Assembly (NCBI RefSeq): GCF_021290985.1
Contig: NZ_JAJOYU010000001.1
Coordinates: 186,001 to 250,000, forward strand
From: Rheinheimera soli
GTDB lineage: Bacteria > Pseudomonadota > Gammaproteobacteria > Enterobacterales > Alteromonadaceae
DNA: 64,000 nucleotides
Direction: 5' to 3'
The stretch's first letter is position 1. Every line of letters begins with the position of its first letter. Shown one piece after another: positions 36,129 through 46,241 of the stretch. The position numbers and the translations under genes are program-made. Below the pieces are notes generated by a model that saw only the letters and a list, made by a program, of their open reading frames with translations, was not told where the DNA came from and did no database searches.

Positions 36129-36902
36129 CTAGCAGCCAATTAACTTGCAGGTGTATTCAATACCATGCTGCCAGTTCAGGTTAAAATGAAACAAAAAGGT
36201 ATCCATCGTCATCCACATGATCAATAAACCTGCCAACATACTGATAGGCATACCTATGGAGAAAATGTTTAATTGCGGCGCGGTACGGGTCAAGACACCA
36301 AAAGCAATATTCACTACCAGCATAGCGGTGACAGGAGCCAAAGTAATGGCAAGGGCCGTCACAATGATCCAACTACCAAACTCAGCTACTTGCCAGTATT
36401 TATTAACATCCAGCCACTGCCCGTCAATAGGCAAAGTTTCAAAACTGAACACCACCATCTGAAACATAATCAAATGACCGTCGTACACCAGAAACAATAA
36501 GGTGGCTAAAATCAGATAAAACTGGCCTATAGCCGGCACTGACACACCGTTGGCCGGATCGGCCATGGCAGCAAAACCTAAGCCGGTTTGAGTGGCCAGT
36601 ATTTGGCCTGCGGTGACAAAAGCCTGCACAAAAATTTGCGAAATAAAACCTATGGCCAGCCCTATCAGAATTTGCTGGATCATTTGCACCACAAGATTCA
36701 GCGACATCAGATTGACGTCTTTCACCGGCGGCACCACTGGCATAATCATCACAATAAAAGCCGCACAAAATGCAGCTTTGACACGGGTAGGAATATTTTT
36801 TGCGCCAAAGGCTACCATAATAAACATCATGGCTGAGACTCGGGCAAAAGGCAGCATAAAGTCAGCAATAACCTGCAGTAATTGCTGTAGAGGGTATTCC
36901 AT
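36129..36902 (-). CDS. fliR: Flagellar export protein FliR
   Basis: 257 residues, six or so hydrophobic spans, with FARVSAMMFIMVAFGAKNIP and the TQTGLGFAAMADPANG loop typical of FliR/SctT. Part of the export gate. Its ATG shares one base with the end of fliQ. Confidence 0.95.
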   Translation of the reverse strand: MEYPLQQLLQVIADFMLPFARVSAMMFIMVAFGAKNIPTRVKAAFCAAFIVMIMPVVPPVKDVNLMSLNLVVQMIQQILIGLAIGFISQIFVQAFVTAGQILATQTGLGFAAMADPANGVSVPAIGQFYLILATLLFLVYDGHLIMFQMVVFSFETLPIDGQWLDVNKYWQVAEFGSWIIVTALAITLAPVTAMLVVNIAFGVLTRTAPQLNIFSIGMPISMLAGLLIMWMTMDTFLFHFNLNWQHGIEYTCKLIGC

Positions 36903-37171
36903 CAGCTAATAACCGTGGGAATGCTCATATAGAGCCTCTCGGTGTAATCCATAATGGTTTGAGTTAACCAATGGCCACCAAACATCAGCGCCAGCAAAGT
37001 AACAATTAAACGAGGTAAGAAGCTTAAGGTTTGTTCGTTGATAGAGGTTGCGGCCTGAAAAATAGATACGATCAGACCCACAATAAGCGACGGAATAATG
37101 GCCATGGAGACTATTAAAATCACCAGCCAAAGCGCGTCACTTAATATATCAACAAAAACCTCTGGACTCAT
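36902..37171 (-). CDS. fliQ: Flagellar export protein FliQ
   Basis: 89 residues with two membrane spans and the family core [21 protein letters not shown]. Overlaps fliP by 4 bases. Confidence 0.95.
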   Translation of the reverse strand: MSPEVFVDILSDALWLVILIVSMAIIPSLIVGLIVSIFQAATSINEQTLSFLPRLIVTLLALMFGGHWLTQTIMDYTERLYMSIPTVIS

Positions 37172-37914
37172 GTCCCCACTCCGTAGCTGGTGGCTAAAGT
37201 TCCCATTACCAATAACCAGCCATCCACTAACACAAACATCATCAGTTTAAAGGGCAAGGCAATAATCATTGGCGATAACATCATCATACCCATGGCCATC
37301 AGAATACTGGCAACGACTAAGTCGATGATCAAAAACGGAATAAAAATCATAAAACCAATTTGGAACGCAGTTTTTAACTCGCTGGTGACAAAAGCCGGGA
37401 TCACCACTGTGATAGGTAAATCTGCCACATTGTCTACTCTGGGCGTGCCCGCTATTTCTGCAAAAGTTTCCAAATCTTTCATTCGGGTTTGATGCAGCAT
37501 AAAAGCTTTCATCGGCTTTATTGCTTCATCAAAGGCCTGAATCGAGGTCATTTCTTCAGCCAGATAGGGTTGCAGCGCTTTTTGATTTACCTCATCAAAA
37601 ACCGGAGCCATGATAAAAAAGGTCATAAACAGCGTAATACCAATCAACACCTGGTTGGATGGTGAAGATTGCAAACCTATGGCCTGACGCAAAATAGCCA
37701 GCACCACAATAATACGGGTAAAACAGGTCATCATAATGACCATGGCTGGCAGGAAACTCAGGGCTGTCATCACTGCCAAAACTTGCAGTGTTACGCTGTA
37801 GTCCTGAGAACCATCGGGATTTGTCGTAACAGATAAAGCGGACAAAGAGCCGCCCTGCTGTGCCAGCAAATCAGGGGATAAAAGTAAAAGTACTAGTGCA
37901 AGTAATGGCCACAT
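37168..37914 (-). CDS. fliP: Flagellar export protein FliP
   Basis: 248 residues with a cleavable signal sequence ([19 protein letters not shown]) and the FliP blocks [38 protein letters not shown] and [13 protein letters not shown]. Forms the export channel core with FliQ and FliR. Directly follows fliO. Confidence 0.96.
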   Translation of the reverse strand: MWPLLALVLLLLSPDLLAQQGGSLSALSVTTNPDGSQDYSVTLQVLAVMTALSFLPAMVIMMTCFTRIIVVLAILRQAIGLQSSPSNQVLIGITLFMTFFIMAPVFDEVNQKALQPYLAEEMTSIQAFDEAIKPMKAFMLHQTRMKDLETFAEIAGTPRVDNVADLPITVVIPAFVTSELKTAFQIGFMIFIPFLIIDLVVASILMAMGMMMLSPMIIALPFKLMMFVLVDGWLLVMGTLATSYGVGT

Positions 37915-38361
37915 TTAAGAGCTCGACTTCTGTTTTTGTAGTAACGCCTGAAATTGAGTGCGCCAGTCTGGCGCAGCCGGATCGTCAACTAGTGGTTGTT
38001 CTAATTCAAACAGCATATTAATTTGGTTTGCCGTCACACCCAACACCCGCTGTTTGCCCTGCACTTCAATCACCAGAATGCGTTCACGTGGACCCAGCAT
38101 CACAGAACTGACAATTTTAATATGGCTGGAACCTGGCAATTTTATCGCCAGCTTTTTATACAACCAGGCCAAGCCAAACAACAGCCCCAACACAATAATT
38201 AACGAGCCAAATACATTCATGATGTTCATGGCATTCATGCCGTTGCCCTGAACTGAAGGTGCTGCAGTGGCTGATACTTCAGCAACAGTTTCAGCAGCGA
38301 CTGTCAGAAAAGGACTAAAGGCAGCCAGACCCAAGGTCATAACGCAACGACTTAACCGCAT
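37915..38361 (-). CDS. fliO: Flagellar export assembly factor FliO
   Basis: 148 residues. A signal-like N-terminus, one membrane span (NVFGSLIIVLGLLFGLAWLY, about 50-69) and the cytosolic SSVMLGPRERILVIEVQGKQ segment typical of FliO. It helps assemble FliP. One-base overlap with fliN. Confidence 0.9.
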   Translation of the reverse strand: MRLSRCVMTLGLAAFSPFLTVAAETVAEVSATAAPSVQGNGMNAMNIMNVFGSLIIVLGLLFGLAWLYKKLAIKLPGSSHIKIVSSVMLGPRERILVIEVQGKQRVLGVTANQINMLFELEQPLVDDPAAPDWRTQFQALLQKQKSSS

Positions 38362-38750
38362 TAGCGCAGCTTCTTAATACGTTCGATCTGACTGATCACG
38401 TCGGTCAGACGAATACCAAATTTGTCGTTCACCACAACCACTTCGCCATGAGCAATCAAAGTGCCGTTTACCAATACGTCCAGCGGTTCACCAGCCAGAC
38501 GTTCCAGCTCCACCACTGAACCCTGGTTCAGTTGCAGTAAGTTACGAATACTGATTTTGGCGCGTCCTACTTCCATAGAAATAGTGACAGGTATATCTAA
38601 AATAGTATCGAGTTTACGTTTTTCATCGACAGTCAGCTGAGCCGGTTCTTCTTTTAGTTCATCCAGCTCAACAGCCGAAACACCAGTGTCCACTTCAGCT
38701 TCCGCTAAAGCCGCGGCCCATTCGTCCATGGTATCTTGTTCATTCGCCAT
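38361..38750 (-). CDS. fliN: Flagellar C-ring switch protein FliN
   Basis: 129 residues. An acidic N-terminal tail is followed by a SpoA domain: ILDIPVTISMEVGRAKISIR, then LLQLNQGSVVELERLAGEPL and NDKFGIRLTDVI. Forms the lower C-ring with FliM and binds FliH. Two bases after fliM. Confidence 0.96.
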   Translation of the reverse strand: MANEQDTMDEWAAALAEAEVDTGVSAVELDELKEEPAQLTVDEKRKLDTILDIPVTISMEVGRAKISIRNLLQLNQGSVVELERLAGEPLDVLVNGTLIAHGEVVVVNDKFGIRLTDVISQIERIKKLR

Positions 38751-38752
38751 GA

Positions 38753-39841
38753 TTATCTCTCCCCACGTTCAGATAAGTTTAAATCCGCTTCCAGTTCAGT
38801 AATATCCGCATCGCTGTCCAGGCGACGACCGCCTTTAGTGAACACATGCATCTCTGATTTCACGGACTCAGGTCGTTTAATTTTTTCGATGATTTTTAAG
38901 GCAATATTGTCGCGGGAACGTCCCATTTTTGCTCTGTAGGTCGGTAAATCTTCAATCAACACCGTAATATGATCTGGCATTTCCACCGGAATAATATCGC
39001 CAGCCTGCAGATTCATCAGTTGTTCCAGCGTAATGTCCACATCCAGCATTTTGGTGGTCAAATCCACTTTCACATCCATAATTTCGTCACGCAGCGCCTT
39101 ACTCCAGCGTAAGTCGGTGTCTTCTTTATCACTTTGCACACCGGCATCTAAAAGCTCGCGGATAGGTTCCAGCATGGAATAAGGTAAGGCCACGTGGAAA
39201 TCACCGCCACCGCCGTCCAGTTCAATATGGAAAGAGCTGATGACCACCACTTCGGTTGGACTGACGATATTAGCCATAGCCGGGTTGACTTCAGAATCCA
39301 GATATTCAAAGGAGACGTCCATCACTGGTGCCCAGGCTTCTTTATAATCTTCAAAGATAAGCTTCAGCAGCATTTGAATGATGCGGCGTTCCGTTGGCGT
39401 AAATTCCCGGCCTTCGATTTTGGCGTGGTAACGACCATCACCACCAAAGAAGTTGTCTACCAGAATAAACACCAGACGCGCTTCCATTGTAATAAGGCCT
39501 GTGCCTTTTAACGGACGGAACCGCACCATGTTTAAGCTGGTTGGAACAAAGAGGGTATGCACGTATTCACCGAATTTAATCATCTGTACGCCGTTAATGG
39601 AAACTTCGGCAGTACGGCGCATCATATTAAACAAGCTGATACGCATATGACGGGCAAAACGCTCGTTGACCATTTCGAGCGTGGGCATACGACCACGCAC
39701 GATACGATCCTGGGAGGAGAAGTCGTATTCGGTCGCAGATCGGCCGCGACCGTCGCCACTTTCCTCGACCTCTTCTTCTTCGACGTCATCGACACCATGC
39801 AGTAGCGCGTCAATTTCGTCCTGGGACAATAAATCAGTCAA
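38753..39841 (-). CDS. fliM: Flagellar motor switch protein FliM
   Basis: 362 residues. The N-terminal CheY-binding peptide LLSQDEIDALLHG (residues 4-16) is followed by an acidic linker, the central CheC-like domain with SLFNMMRRTAEVSING, and a C-terminal SpoA domain. CheY-P binding here changes rotation direction. The N-terminal peptide closely resembles the repeats in CheA and the tail of CheZ in this window. Confidence 0.96.
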   Translation of the reverse strand: MTDLLSQDEIDALLHGVDDVEEEEVEESGDGRGRSATEYDFSSQDRIVRGRMPTLEMVNERFARHMRISLFNMMRRTAEVSINGVQMIKFGEYVHTLFVPTSLNMVRFRPLKGTGLITMEARLVFILVDNFFGGDGRYHAKIEGREFTPTERRIIQMLLKLIFEDYKEAWAPVMDVSFEYLDSEVNPAMANIVSPTEVVVISSFHIELDGGGGDFHVALPYSMLEPIRELLDAGVQSDKEDTDLRWSKALRDEIMDVKVDLTTKMLDVDITLEQLMNLQAGDIIPVEMPDHITVLIEDLPTYRAKMGRSRDNIALKIIEKIKRPESVKSEMHVFTKGGRRLDSDADITELEADLNLSERGER

Positions 39842-39853
39842 GCTGTTGCTCTC

Positions 39854-40378
39854 TTATTGCATCACAAAACCAGTGAAAAGCACTTCTTCCACTACTTCAC
39901 TGCCAGCCACGCCAGTTAAGGCTTCCTGCACATCTTTCAGCGCTTTTTTCTTTAAATTCTCTTTGCCTTCAACTGTGATCAGTTCTTCGGCATTGCTGGT
40001 ACTAAAGTTACGTAACAAGGTGCTTTCAATTAATGGAATATGCACTTTGGCAATCTCTTCATTGTTGCTGCCACGTACTAACAACTGTACTTTAATTTGC
40101 ACCAGACGATCTTTAGAAGCACCAGGCACATTAAAGATAAAAGGCCGCGGCATACTGACGTACAAGGCGGTACCTTTGGCTGCCAATGCATTTGGATCTA
40201 CTGCTGCAGCTGTCTCCGCACCAGCTTCAGCCGGAGCTGGTTCAGACGAACCACCTGACATCATCAGCACAGCAACTACAGCACCAACGGCAAGTACAAC
40301 AGCTGCACCTATGATGATGATCAGCTTTTTCTTTTTCGCTTTACCGTCACCAATTTCTAAGTCTTTACCCGCCGCCAT
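39854..40378 (-). CDS. fliL: Flagellar basal-body-associated protein FliL
   Basis: 174 residues. Short basic cytosolic start (GKAKKKK), one membrane span (LIIIIGAAVVLAVGAVVAVLMM, about 19-40), then a periplasmic FliL domain with YVSMPRPFIFNVPGASKDR and the C-terminal VEEVLFTGFVMQ. It supports stator function. A 159-base gap separates it from the fliK stop, with no supported gene in it. Confidence 0.93.
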   Translation of the reverse strand: MAAGKDLEIGDGKAKKKKLIIIIGAAVVLAVGAVVAVLMMSGGSSEPAPAEAGAETAAAVDPNALAAKGTALYVSMPRPFIFNVPGASKDRLVQIKVQLLVRGSNNEEIAKVHIPLIESTLLRNFSTSNAEELITVEGKENLKKKALKDVQEALTGVAGSEVVEEVLFTGFVMQ

Positions 40379-40537
40379 TTTTATTCCTTATCCACTGTGA
40401 TCAAACCGTATTATTGACCTCGCCATTCATCAAAGGCAATCTCTAACTGTGCATCTGCCGTTTTTCTGCTCTTATGAACAAAAACAAAAGGGATACGGCC
40501 TGTTTTGCTCTGCTCAAAACCAGCTGCTTTCTGATCT

Positions 40538-42433
40538 TTAGGCGTAATAGTCCACCACGCGGTCTGGATTCTTCGTCGGCACCAGGGCTGGATCATTTAC
40601 CTGCTCAGAACCATCAGCAGCAGTGCCCACAGCTTGACCACCGGCGGTACGGCGCCCTCCTTCCTGACCTGAAGAAGATTGGTTTTGCTGCTGTACCGAG
40701 CCCTGACTCAGTTCAATGCCTTGCTGTTGCAATAATTCTTTGAGTTTTGGCATTTGTTGCTCCATCAACTCTTTGGCATTGCCCTGCTGCACCATAAACT
40801 GCACCGACATTTGGTCCTGCTGCAAACTTATTTTGATCTGCATCGAGCCTAATTCTGAAGGATCCAGTCGAATTTCAGCGGTATGCACTTTGTCTTTTAC
40901 CATCATCAGCATCTTTTCTTTTAACTGATTTGAAGCTTCTGGCTGGATCAAATTCAGTTTCTGTCCAAGCGGGTCCACCGGCTTTTGACTTTGCTCTGAC
41001 ACGAGGTCACGAGCTGTGACAGTAAGCGCTGCGCTGGCTTTTTCCAGACTGGATTTTAACTGACTGCTAAATGTATTGATTTCTGTCGCGACAGGGTTAC
41101 TGCTTTTTTGCTGCTCAATAACGCTGAGCAAGGTTTCAGCTTTACTCTGCTGACCGGACTCACCGGAAGAAGATGATGCTCCTTGCTCTCCCTGAGCGGA
41201 CAGAGTAGCTGTTTGAATTTGTTTTAAGACCTCTTCAGTCGTCACTTTAGCTTCTGATGGCACAACTTTGCTTTGTTTGACCACCGGAGCTAATACTGCA
41301 GCTGCACTTTGAGCCTGTATTGAGGCTTTTGGATCAGCAGTCGAAGCTTGTGTGCTCAGGTTTTCGGTCTCAGACTCCTGCTCTTCAGACTGTGCAACAG
41401 TCAGGCTAACCCCTTTAGGCAAATTGGGCTGCTCTGATTGAACCACAGCTTTATTAATCCCTACCACTGCAGTCGGCTCTTTAGTTTCAGCCTCTGCAGG
41501 CTCAGTTTTCCCGGTATCAACCAGGCTTTTTAATGATTTCTCAATCTGAGCTGAAACTTTGCTCTGATCAAGGCTTGTGTCTTTTTGGATTTTAACCAGA
41601 GCCTGGTCCGCAGCCTGTTCCGTTAGGGTTTCAGACAAGCTCTGCTGACCATCCTGCGGTGTTTTTTGAGCCAATTGAGCTACGCTGGCTTGTTTTAATG
41701 GGGTATCAACAGCGTCATTTTTTACTGACAGGTTTTTATCTGCTGGCGAAATCAGCTTTAAAGCTTTTAACTCTTCTGCTGTCAGATGCTGCTCTGAGTC
41801 TTGACTTGCCAGCGGCAGATTTTTCAGCACAACAGCACCTTCGTGCTCAGTGGCCGCTAAAGCCTCAGCACCTTGCGCCGTTGTTGCTGGATCTGCCACC
41901 TGTTTTCCTGCGGCCTTGATCTCTGCCGGGTCGCCTATCATTCCTGGCCAGTTTTTATCAACTTTCGGCCCTACGACTACTATAGAATCGGGTTCTGCTT
42001 TTTCAGCTTTGGTTAAACGTTCATGCAAAGTTTTTGCTTTTTCCAGCAAGTTTAACCAATGTGATTGTTCTGCTTCGCCTTTTTCAGCGATCACCAGTTC
42101 CACTTCAGCTTCAGTCAGTGTTTTGTCATCTTTAACTTCTGAAGGGCTAGTAGTCACCGCAGATCCGGCGGCCTCGCTTTTAGTGTCGGCTGTGCCAGCA
42201 CTCTGGTTTTCAGACGATTTGTGCAGATCCGACACTTCTGAGGCATTATTCTGCCGCGTTTTAGCAACAGATTTAGCTGATTTTTCCGGCGCTTTGCCAT
42301 TTACCTCAGCAGCCAAAGTAGCGGCAAAACTTTGATCCGGCTCTGTAGAACCGTCGTTTGACAACCCAGCTTGTGGCTTTGCTGCTAAGACGGGCTCAGG
42401 GCTAAGCAGTGTCATTGATAATAATTCAGCCAT
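40538..42433 (-). CDS. fliK: Flagellar hook-length control protein FliK
   Basis: 631 residues, longer than many FliK. The first 470 are low-complexity, Ala/Glu/Ser/Lys-rich, as expected for a secreted ruler. The C-terminal domain has the hook-length core HTAEIRLDPSELGSMQIKIS and KLKELLQQQGIELSQGSV, then a Gln/Gly-rich tail. It is exported during hook growth and triggers the FlhB switch. The SD sequence CCGGAG is part of a small palindrome in the leader. Confidence 0.9.
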   Translation of the reverse strand: MAELLSMTLLSPEPVLAAKPQAGLSNDGSTEPDQSFAATLAAEVNGKAPEKSAKSVAKTRQNNASEVSDLHKSSENQSAGTADTKSEAAGSAVTTSPSEVKDDKTLTEAEVELVIAEKGEAEQSHWLNLLEKAKTLHERLTKAEKAEPDSIVVVGPKVDKNWPGMIGDPAEIKAAGKQVADPATTAQGAEALAATEHEGAVVLKNLPLASQDSEQHLTAEELKALKLISPADKNLSVKNDAVDTPLKQASVAQLAQKTPQDGQQSLSETLTEQAADQALVKIQKDTSLDQSKVSAQIEKSLKSLVDTGKTEPAEAETKEPTAVVGINKAVVQSEQPNLPKGVSLTVAQSEEQESETENLSTQASTADPKASIQAQSAAAVLAPVVKQSKVVPSEAKVTTEEVLKQIQTATLSAQGEQGASSSSGESGQQSKAETLLSVIEQQKSSNPVATEINTFSSQLKSSLEKASAALTVTARDLVSEQSQKPVDPLGQKLNLIQPEASNQLKEKMLMMVKDKVHTAEIRLDPSELGSMQIKISLQQDQMSVQFMVQQGNAKELMEQQMPKLKELLQQQGIELSQGSVQQQNQSSSGQEGGRRTAGGQAVGTAADGSEQVNDPALVPTKNPDRVVDYYA

Positions 42434-42440
42434 CGATCAC

Positions 42441-42471
42441 TCCGGTCCGGATGCAAGCAGCTGTGCTGCTT
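42441..42471 (-). promoter_or_regulatory. Two hairpins in the fliK leader, one covering the ribosome-binding site
   Basis: TCCGG-T-CCGGA (42441-42451) contains the GGA part of the fliK SD on the minus strand. AAGCAGC-TGT-GCTGCTT (42455-42471) stands just upstream in the transcript. Pairing of the first would hide the SD. Whether it controls translation is inference. Confidence 0.4.
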
Positions 42472-42537
42472 TTGCTTGTTAGTGCCTGTATGGAGCAGGC
42501 AATACATGAATGAGCAAACTACATAATAGAAAAGACA

Positions 42538-42553
42538 TACAAAATACGCGCCA
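42538..42553 (-). promoter_or_regulatory. Candidate variant sigma-54 promoter of fliK
   Basis: Minus strand TGGCGCGTATTTTGTA with GG and GT at the correct ten-base spacing and GT instead of GC at -12. It begins just past the fliJ stop, about 105 bases before the fliK ATG. Confidence 0.5.
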
Positions 42554-42556
42554 CAC

Positions 42557-42997
42557 TTAACTGACTCTGCGGAAAAATTGCTGAGAGGCTATTTCATCCA
42601 ACATTTTTTGCTCTTGTTTGTCCGCTTTACGTTGTACTTCTGCCAGTTCCCGTTCAATCAGTATTTCCAGCGCTTTACGTTTTTTCTGCATCTCCAGTAG
42701 CTGAAGCAAACGCTGATCGGCACTGGCCTTGGCTTGTTGCACGTACTGCTGCTGCGCCGTTAAAGCTGCATCCAGCTTACCAATGAAGTTCAGATATTGA
42801 TTAAAACTGCGGCCCGCCATACCTTGTTGGCCGCGGCTTTGAGTTTGTTGTACATACTCAATACGATAATCGGCCAGCCCCTGATATTTTTGCTGCATCG
42901 ACTGGTAGTTCTGTAGTGCAGCTCTGTACTGTGCATGTAATTTGTCTTCTTTTTCCTGCTGGACTTTCACCAACAATTGAAGCTGTGCAAGGGCCAT
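42557..42997 (-). CDS. fliJ: Flagellar export chaperone FliJ
   Basis: 146 residues, almost entirely helical with two long Gln/Lys/Glu-rich coiled-coil arms separated near RGQQGMAGRSFNQYLNFIG. Resembles FliJ/FliI-stalk proteins. It sits in the centre of the FliI hexamer. Three bases after fliI. Confidence 0.92.
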   Translation of the reverse strand: MALAQLQLLVKVQQEKEDKLHAQYRAALQNYQSMQQKYQGLADYRIEYVQQTQSRGQQGMAGRSFNQYLNFIGKLDAALTAQQQYVQQAKASADQRLLQLLEMQKKRKALEILIERELAEVQRKADKQEQKMLDEIASQQFFRRVS

Positions 42998-43000
42998 AAA

Positions 43001-44338
43001 TTAGCGTCCTAAGTGAGCAGGCAAGAGTTTATCCAGTTGTGTCAGACTTTCGTCATAAGGCACAATATCTTTCATTTCCTGCTGTAAGAAACCACGGATC
43101 TTTGGCATTAGTGTTACAGCGGCATCCAGTTGCGGATCGGCACCTTTGACATAAGCACCAATTGAAATTAAATCTTTGCTTTGCTGGTAAGAGGCATATA
43201 ACTGCTTTACAGCACGGGCCAGTTTTTGGTGTTCCATACTGGTCACCGCAGGCATAACCCGGCTGATCGACTTTTCAATATCGATGGCGGGAAAATGACC
43301 GCTGTCAGCGAGCTGACGCGAAAGAACTATGTGACCATCCAAAATAGCACGGGACGCATCAGCAATAGGGTCTTGTAAATCATCGCCTTCAGACAATACG
43401 GTATAAAAAGCGGTGATAGACCCCTGACCCACAGCACCATTACCAGCCCTTTCGACCAGTGCCGGTAATTTGGCAAATACCGAAGGCGGATAGCCCTTAG
43501 TGGCTGGGGGTTCACCTACAGCCAAAGCAATTTCCCGCTGCGCCTGAGCATAACGGGTGATGGAATCAAGCAGCAGTAACACATCAAGCCCTTGCTCCCG
43601 GAAATATTCAGCCACCTGCACTGCAGTTTCGCAGCCTTTTAAACGCATGAGTGGTGATACATCGGCAGGAGCCGCCACGACCACAGAACGTTTGCGGCCT
43701 TCTTCACCGAGAATTTCATCAATAAACTCTTTAACCTCACGGCCCCGCTCACCGACTAAACCAACCACTATCACATCAGCGGCAGTACCGCGGGTCATCA
43801 TGCCCAAAAGCACAGACTTACCTACACCTGAGCCTGCAAACAACCCCATACGCTGGCCTTTGCCTACGGTAATAATGCTGTTGATAGCGCGTACGCCTAC
43901 ATCCAGCGGGGCATGAATAGGCTGACGTTGTAATGGATTAATAGGAGGTTTTTTCGCGCCGCCAAATTCCTGACTTAAAATCGGCCCTTTGCCATCCAGT
44001 GGTTTACCCGCACCGTCAATAACCCGCCCGAGCAATGCCATGGTTAAAGGCACCCCTTTGAAATCATTTAAAGGAGTCACTTTTGCACCAGGCACTACAC
44101 CTGACACATCATCTTTAGGCATTAAAAAAATACGATCGTTGGCAAAACCCACCACTTCTGCAAATAACTGACCGGATGCGGTTTCAACATGACAAGTCTG
44201 GCCTATAGCCGCGGTGCAGCCTGTAGCTTCCAGAGTCAGCCCGACGACCCGAACCAAACGTCCGGCCAGATTGGGCCTGCTTTTTTGAATATGCTGCAGC
44301 TGTTGCTTTAAGTTAGCGGCTAACTGTGACGACGACAT
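43001..44338 (-). CDS. fliI: Flagellum-specific ATPase FliI
   Basis: 445 residues, F1-ATPase-like: Walker [33 protein letters not shown], Walker [21 protein letters not shown], and [18 protein letters not shown]. It powers or aids loading of the export apparatus at the cytosolic face. Confidence 0.96.
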   Translation of the reverse strand: MSSSQLAANLKQQLQHIQKSRPNLAGRLVRVVGLTLEATGCTAAIGQTCHVETASGQLFAEVVGFANDRIFLMPKDDVSGVVPGAKVTPLNDFKGVPLTMALLGRVIDGAGKPLDGKGPILSQEFGGAKKPPINPLQRQPIHAPLDVGVRAINSIITVGKGQRMGLFAGSGVGKSVLLGMMTRGTAADVIVVGLVGERGREVKEFIDEILGEEGRKRSVVVAAPADVSPLMRLKGCETAVQVAEYFREQGLDVLLLLDSITRYAQAQREIALAVGEPPATKGYPPSVFAKLPALVERAGNGAVGQGSITAFYTVLSEGDDLQDPIADASRAILDGHIVLSRQLADSGHFPAIDIEKSISRVMPAVTSMEHQKLARAVKQLYASYQQSKDLISIGAYVKGADPQLDAAVTLMPKIRGFLQQEMKDIVPYDESLTQLDKLLPAHLGR

Positions 44339-44380
44339 AAAACTCCTTAAACAAAGCCTGCAACAAGACAGAGCTTGATA

Positions 44381-45184
44381 TTAATCAGGAGAATGCAAGA
44401 AATGCTCCAGACTGCTTTGCAATCTGTGTTTAATACTTCTGTCCATCGAAGATAATGGGGTCTCCAGCAGACAACCACCGCGTTCAATAGCCGGGTCTGA
44501 GCGCAATTGCCAATGCCGCTCTGCTAATTGCTCTGCACTGAAATGCTGTTCAAGCACAGCAATATCATCAGGATGAAGTTTGATCAGAATATGTTCGGTT
44601 TGCAGTGGTAATACAGCCGTCGCATCAGACAGTGTTTTTAAAATAACCTGTGGATTAGTTTTCACTTCAACAGCAATCACAGCTTCTGCCATGGCCAGAC
44701 AAAGTTGCAGCAGTTGCTGCTCTACCTGCTGATCGATTTGCAATAAAGGCTGTTGCAACTGATCCAGCAAGGCAGCCAGTTCCTGCTTTTTCTGCTCGAT
44801 TTCTTCAGTGGCTTGCTCTAAGCCCAGTTTTTTACCTTCGGCCTGGCCTTGGGTCAAACCATCAGCACTGCCCTGTTCGCGGCCTTCTTCGTAACCTTTA
44901 GAAAAACCTTCTTCTTTACCTTGAGCAAAACCTTCATCAAAAGCGGCCTGACGTATTTGTTCAATATCGTCAGCCGTCAGAGGCTTGATGTCCAGTTCAG
45001 TGTCTTCTTCTACTGCTACTGCGGCAACCTTTTGTGTTGGCAGTGTTTTATTCAACGCATTGGTTTTTCCAAGCGGAGCCTTTTTATCTGATGTCAGTTC
45101 AGGACTTGGCCAACGTTTGAGTAGTTCCAATAACTCATCCGTTGGCGCAAAAGGTTGTTTGGTTCTGAAAGGATCCATGGTCAT
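44381..45184 (-). CDS. fliH: Flagellar assembly protein FliH
   Basis: 267 residues. In the middle, glycine-spaced helical repeats (AFDEGFAQGKEEGFSKGYEE, then GREQGSADGLTQGQAEGKK) are the GxxxG pattern characteristic of FliH. The C-terminal domain has LCLAMAEAVIAVEVKTNP. It binds FliI and FliN. A second ATG two codons in is possible. Confidence 0.93.
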   Translation of the reverse strand: MTMDPFRTKQPFAPTDELLELLKRWPSPELTSDKKAPLGKTNALNKTLPTQKVAAVAVEEDTELDIKPLTADDIEQIRQAAFDEGFAQGKEEGFSKGYEEGREQGSADGLTQGQAEGKKLGLEQATEEIEQKKQELAALLDQLQQPLLQIDQQVEQQLLQLCLAMAEAVIAVEVKTNPQVILKTLSDATAVLPLQTEHILIKLHPDDIAVLEQHFSAEQLAERHWQLRSDPAIERGGCLLETPLSSMDRSIKHRLQSSLEHFLHSPD

Positions 45185-45206
45185 ACAGCTTTACTCCACA
45201 ATCCTG

Positions 45207-46241
45207 TTACAGGAAGTCTTCACCACCACCACCACCCAGCATAATTTCGCCGGCATCCGCCAGACGACGCGCCACTGACAGTATATCTTTTTGTGCCGCT
45301 TCCACTTCGCTGACACGAACTGGTCCCATGGCTTCCAAATCATCGTTCAGCAATTCAGCCGCCCGTTTGGACATATTTTTCAGGATCTTCTCTTTTAAGT
45401 CACCATCAGCGCCTTTCAATGCTTTCATCAACGCATCCTGCTGTACTTCACGCAGAATGGTCTGAATGGCCCTGTCGTCCACGTCGATCAGGTTTTCAAA
45501 TACAAACATCAGATCCTGAATTTGTTGTGCCATTTCTTCGTCATGTTCACGAATAGCATCCATCAACTGACCTTCAACATTGGTGTCGAGGTAGTTCATA
45601 ATATCGGCCGCAGCTTTTAAGCCGCCCATTTTCGCGGCCTGAGCACCAGCCTGACCAGCAAACTGTTTCTCCATAATTTCGTTTAATTCTTGCAGTGCCG
45701 CTGGTTGTACTTCTTCCAGGTTGGCAATACGCATAGTTAAGTCTAAACGCACTTTTTCCGGGAACTGCGACAGAATTTCGGCAGACTGTTCCGGCTCTAA
45801 ATAGGACAAAACAATAGTCTGGATCTGAGGGTGTTCGTTGCGGATGATATTCGCCACCTGCTTCGAGTCCATCCATTTCAATGAGTCCAGGCCTTTGGCG
45901 CCACCACCCAGAATAATCTGGTCAATCAGATTCGAGGCTTTCTCTTCACCTAAGGCCGCAGTTAAAGCACGGCGGATAAAGTCTTCGCTCTGGAAGCCGA
46001 TAGTACTGAAATTCTGAATTTGCTCGATAAAAAGCCGGTGCACAGCGGCAATTTTGGCCTGGTTCAGATCATCGATCTGCGCCATCGCCATGCCCACCTT
46101 TTGCACTTGTTTTGGCTCCAGGTGTTTTAAAATCTGTGCAGCGTCCTCTTCTGACAAACTCAGCAACAGGATGGCGGCTTTCTCGACGCCATCTAATTTG
46201 CCTACGTCAAAGCTCGGCTTGGTGTTTTCAACATTACTCAT
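45207..46241 (-). CDS. fliG: Flagellar motor switch protein FliG
   Basis: 344 residues: GVEKAAILLLSLSEEDAAQI at the N-terminus, the EHPQ motif in RNEHPQIQTIVLSYL, and the torque helix DVDDRAIQTILREVQQDALM with charged residues facing the stator. The C-terminal GGGGGEDFL tail is glycine-rich. Overlaps fliF by 8 bases. Confidence 0.96.
   Translation of the reverse strand: MSNVENTKPSFDVGKLDGVEKAAILLLSLSEEDAAQILKHLEPKQVQKVGMAMAQIDDLNQAKIAAVHRLFIEQIQNFSTIGFQSEDFIRRALTAALGEEKASNLIDQIILGGGAKGLDSLKWMDSKQVANIIRNEHPQIQTIVLSYLEPEQSAEILSQFPEKVRLDLTMRIANLEEVQPAALQELNEIMEKQFAGQAGAQAAKMGGLKAAADIMNYLDTNVEGQLMDAIREHDEEMAQQIQDLMFVFENLIDVDDRAIQTILREVQQDALMKALKGADGDLKEKILKNMSKRAAELLNDDLEAMGPVRVSEVEAAQKDILSVARRLADAGEIMLGGGGGEDFL

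Noticed and set aside
40411-40596. 61-codon minus-strand frame between fliL and fliK
   Set aside because: It overlaps the fliK 3' end in another frame and has no family features. The fliK-fliL gap is left without a gene.
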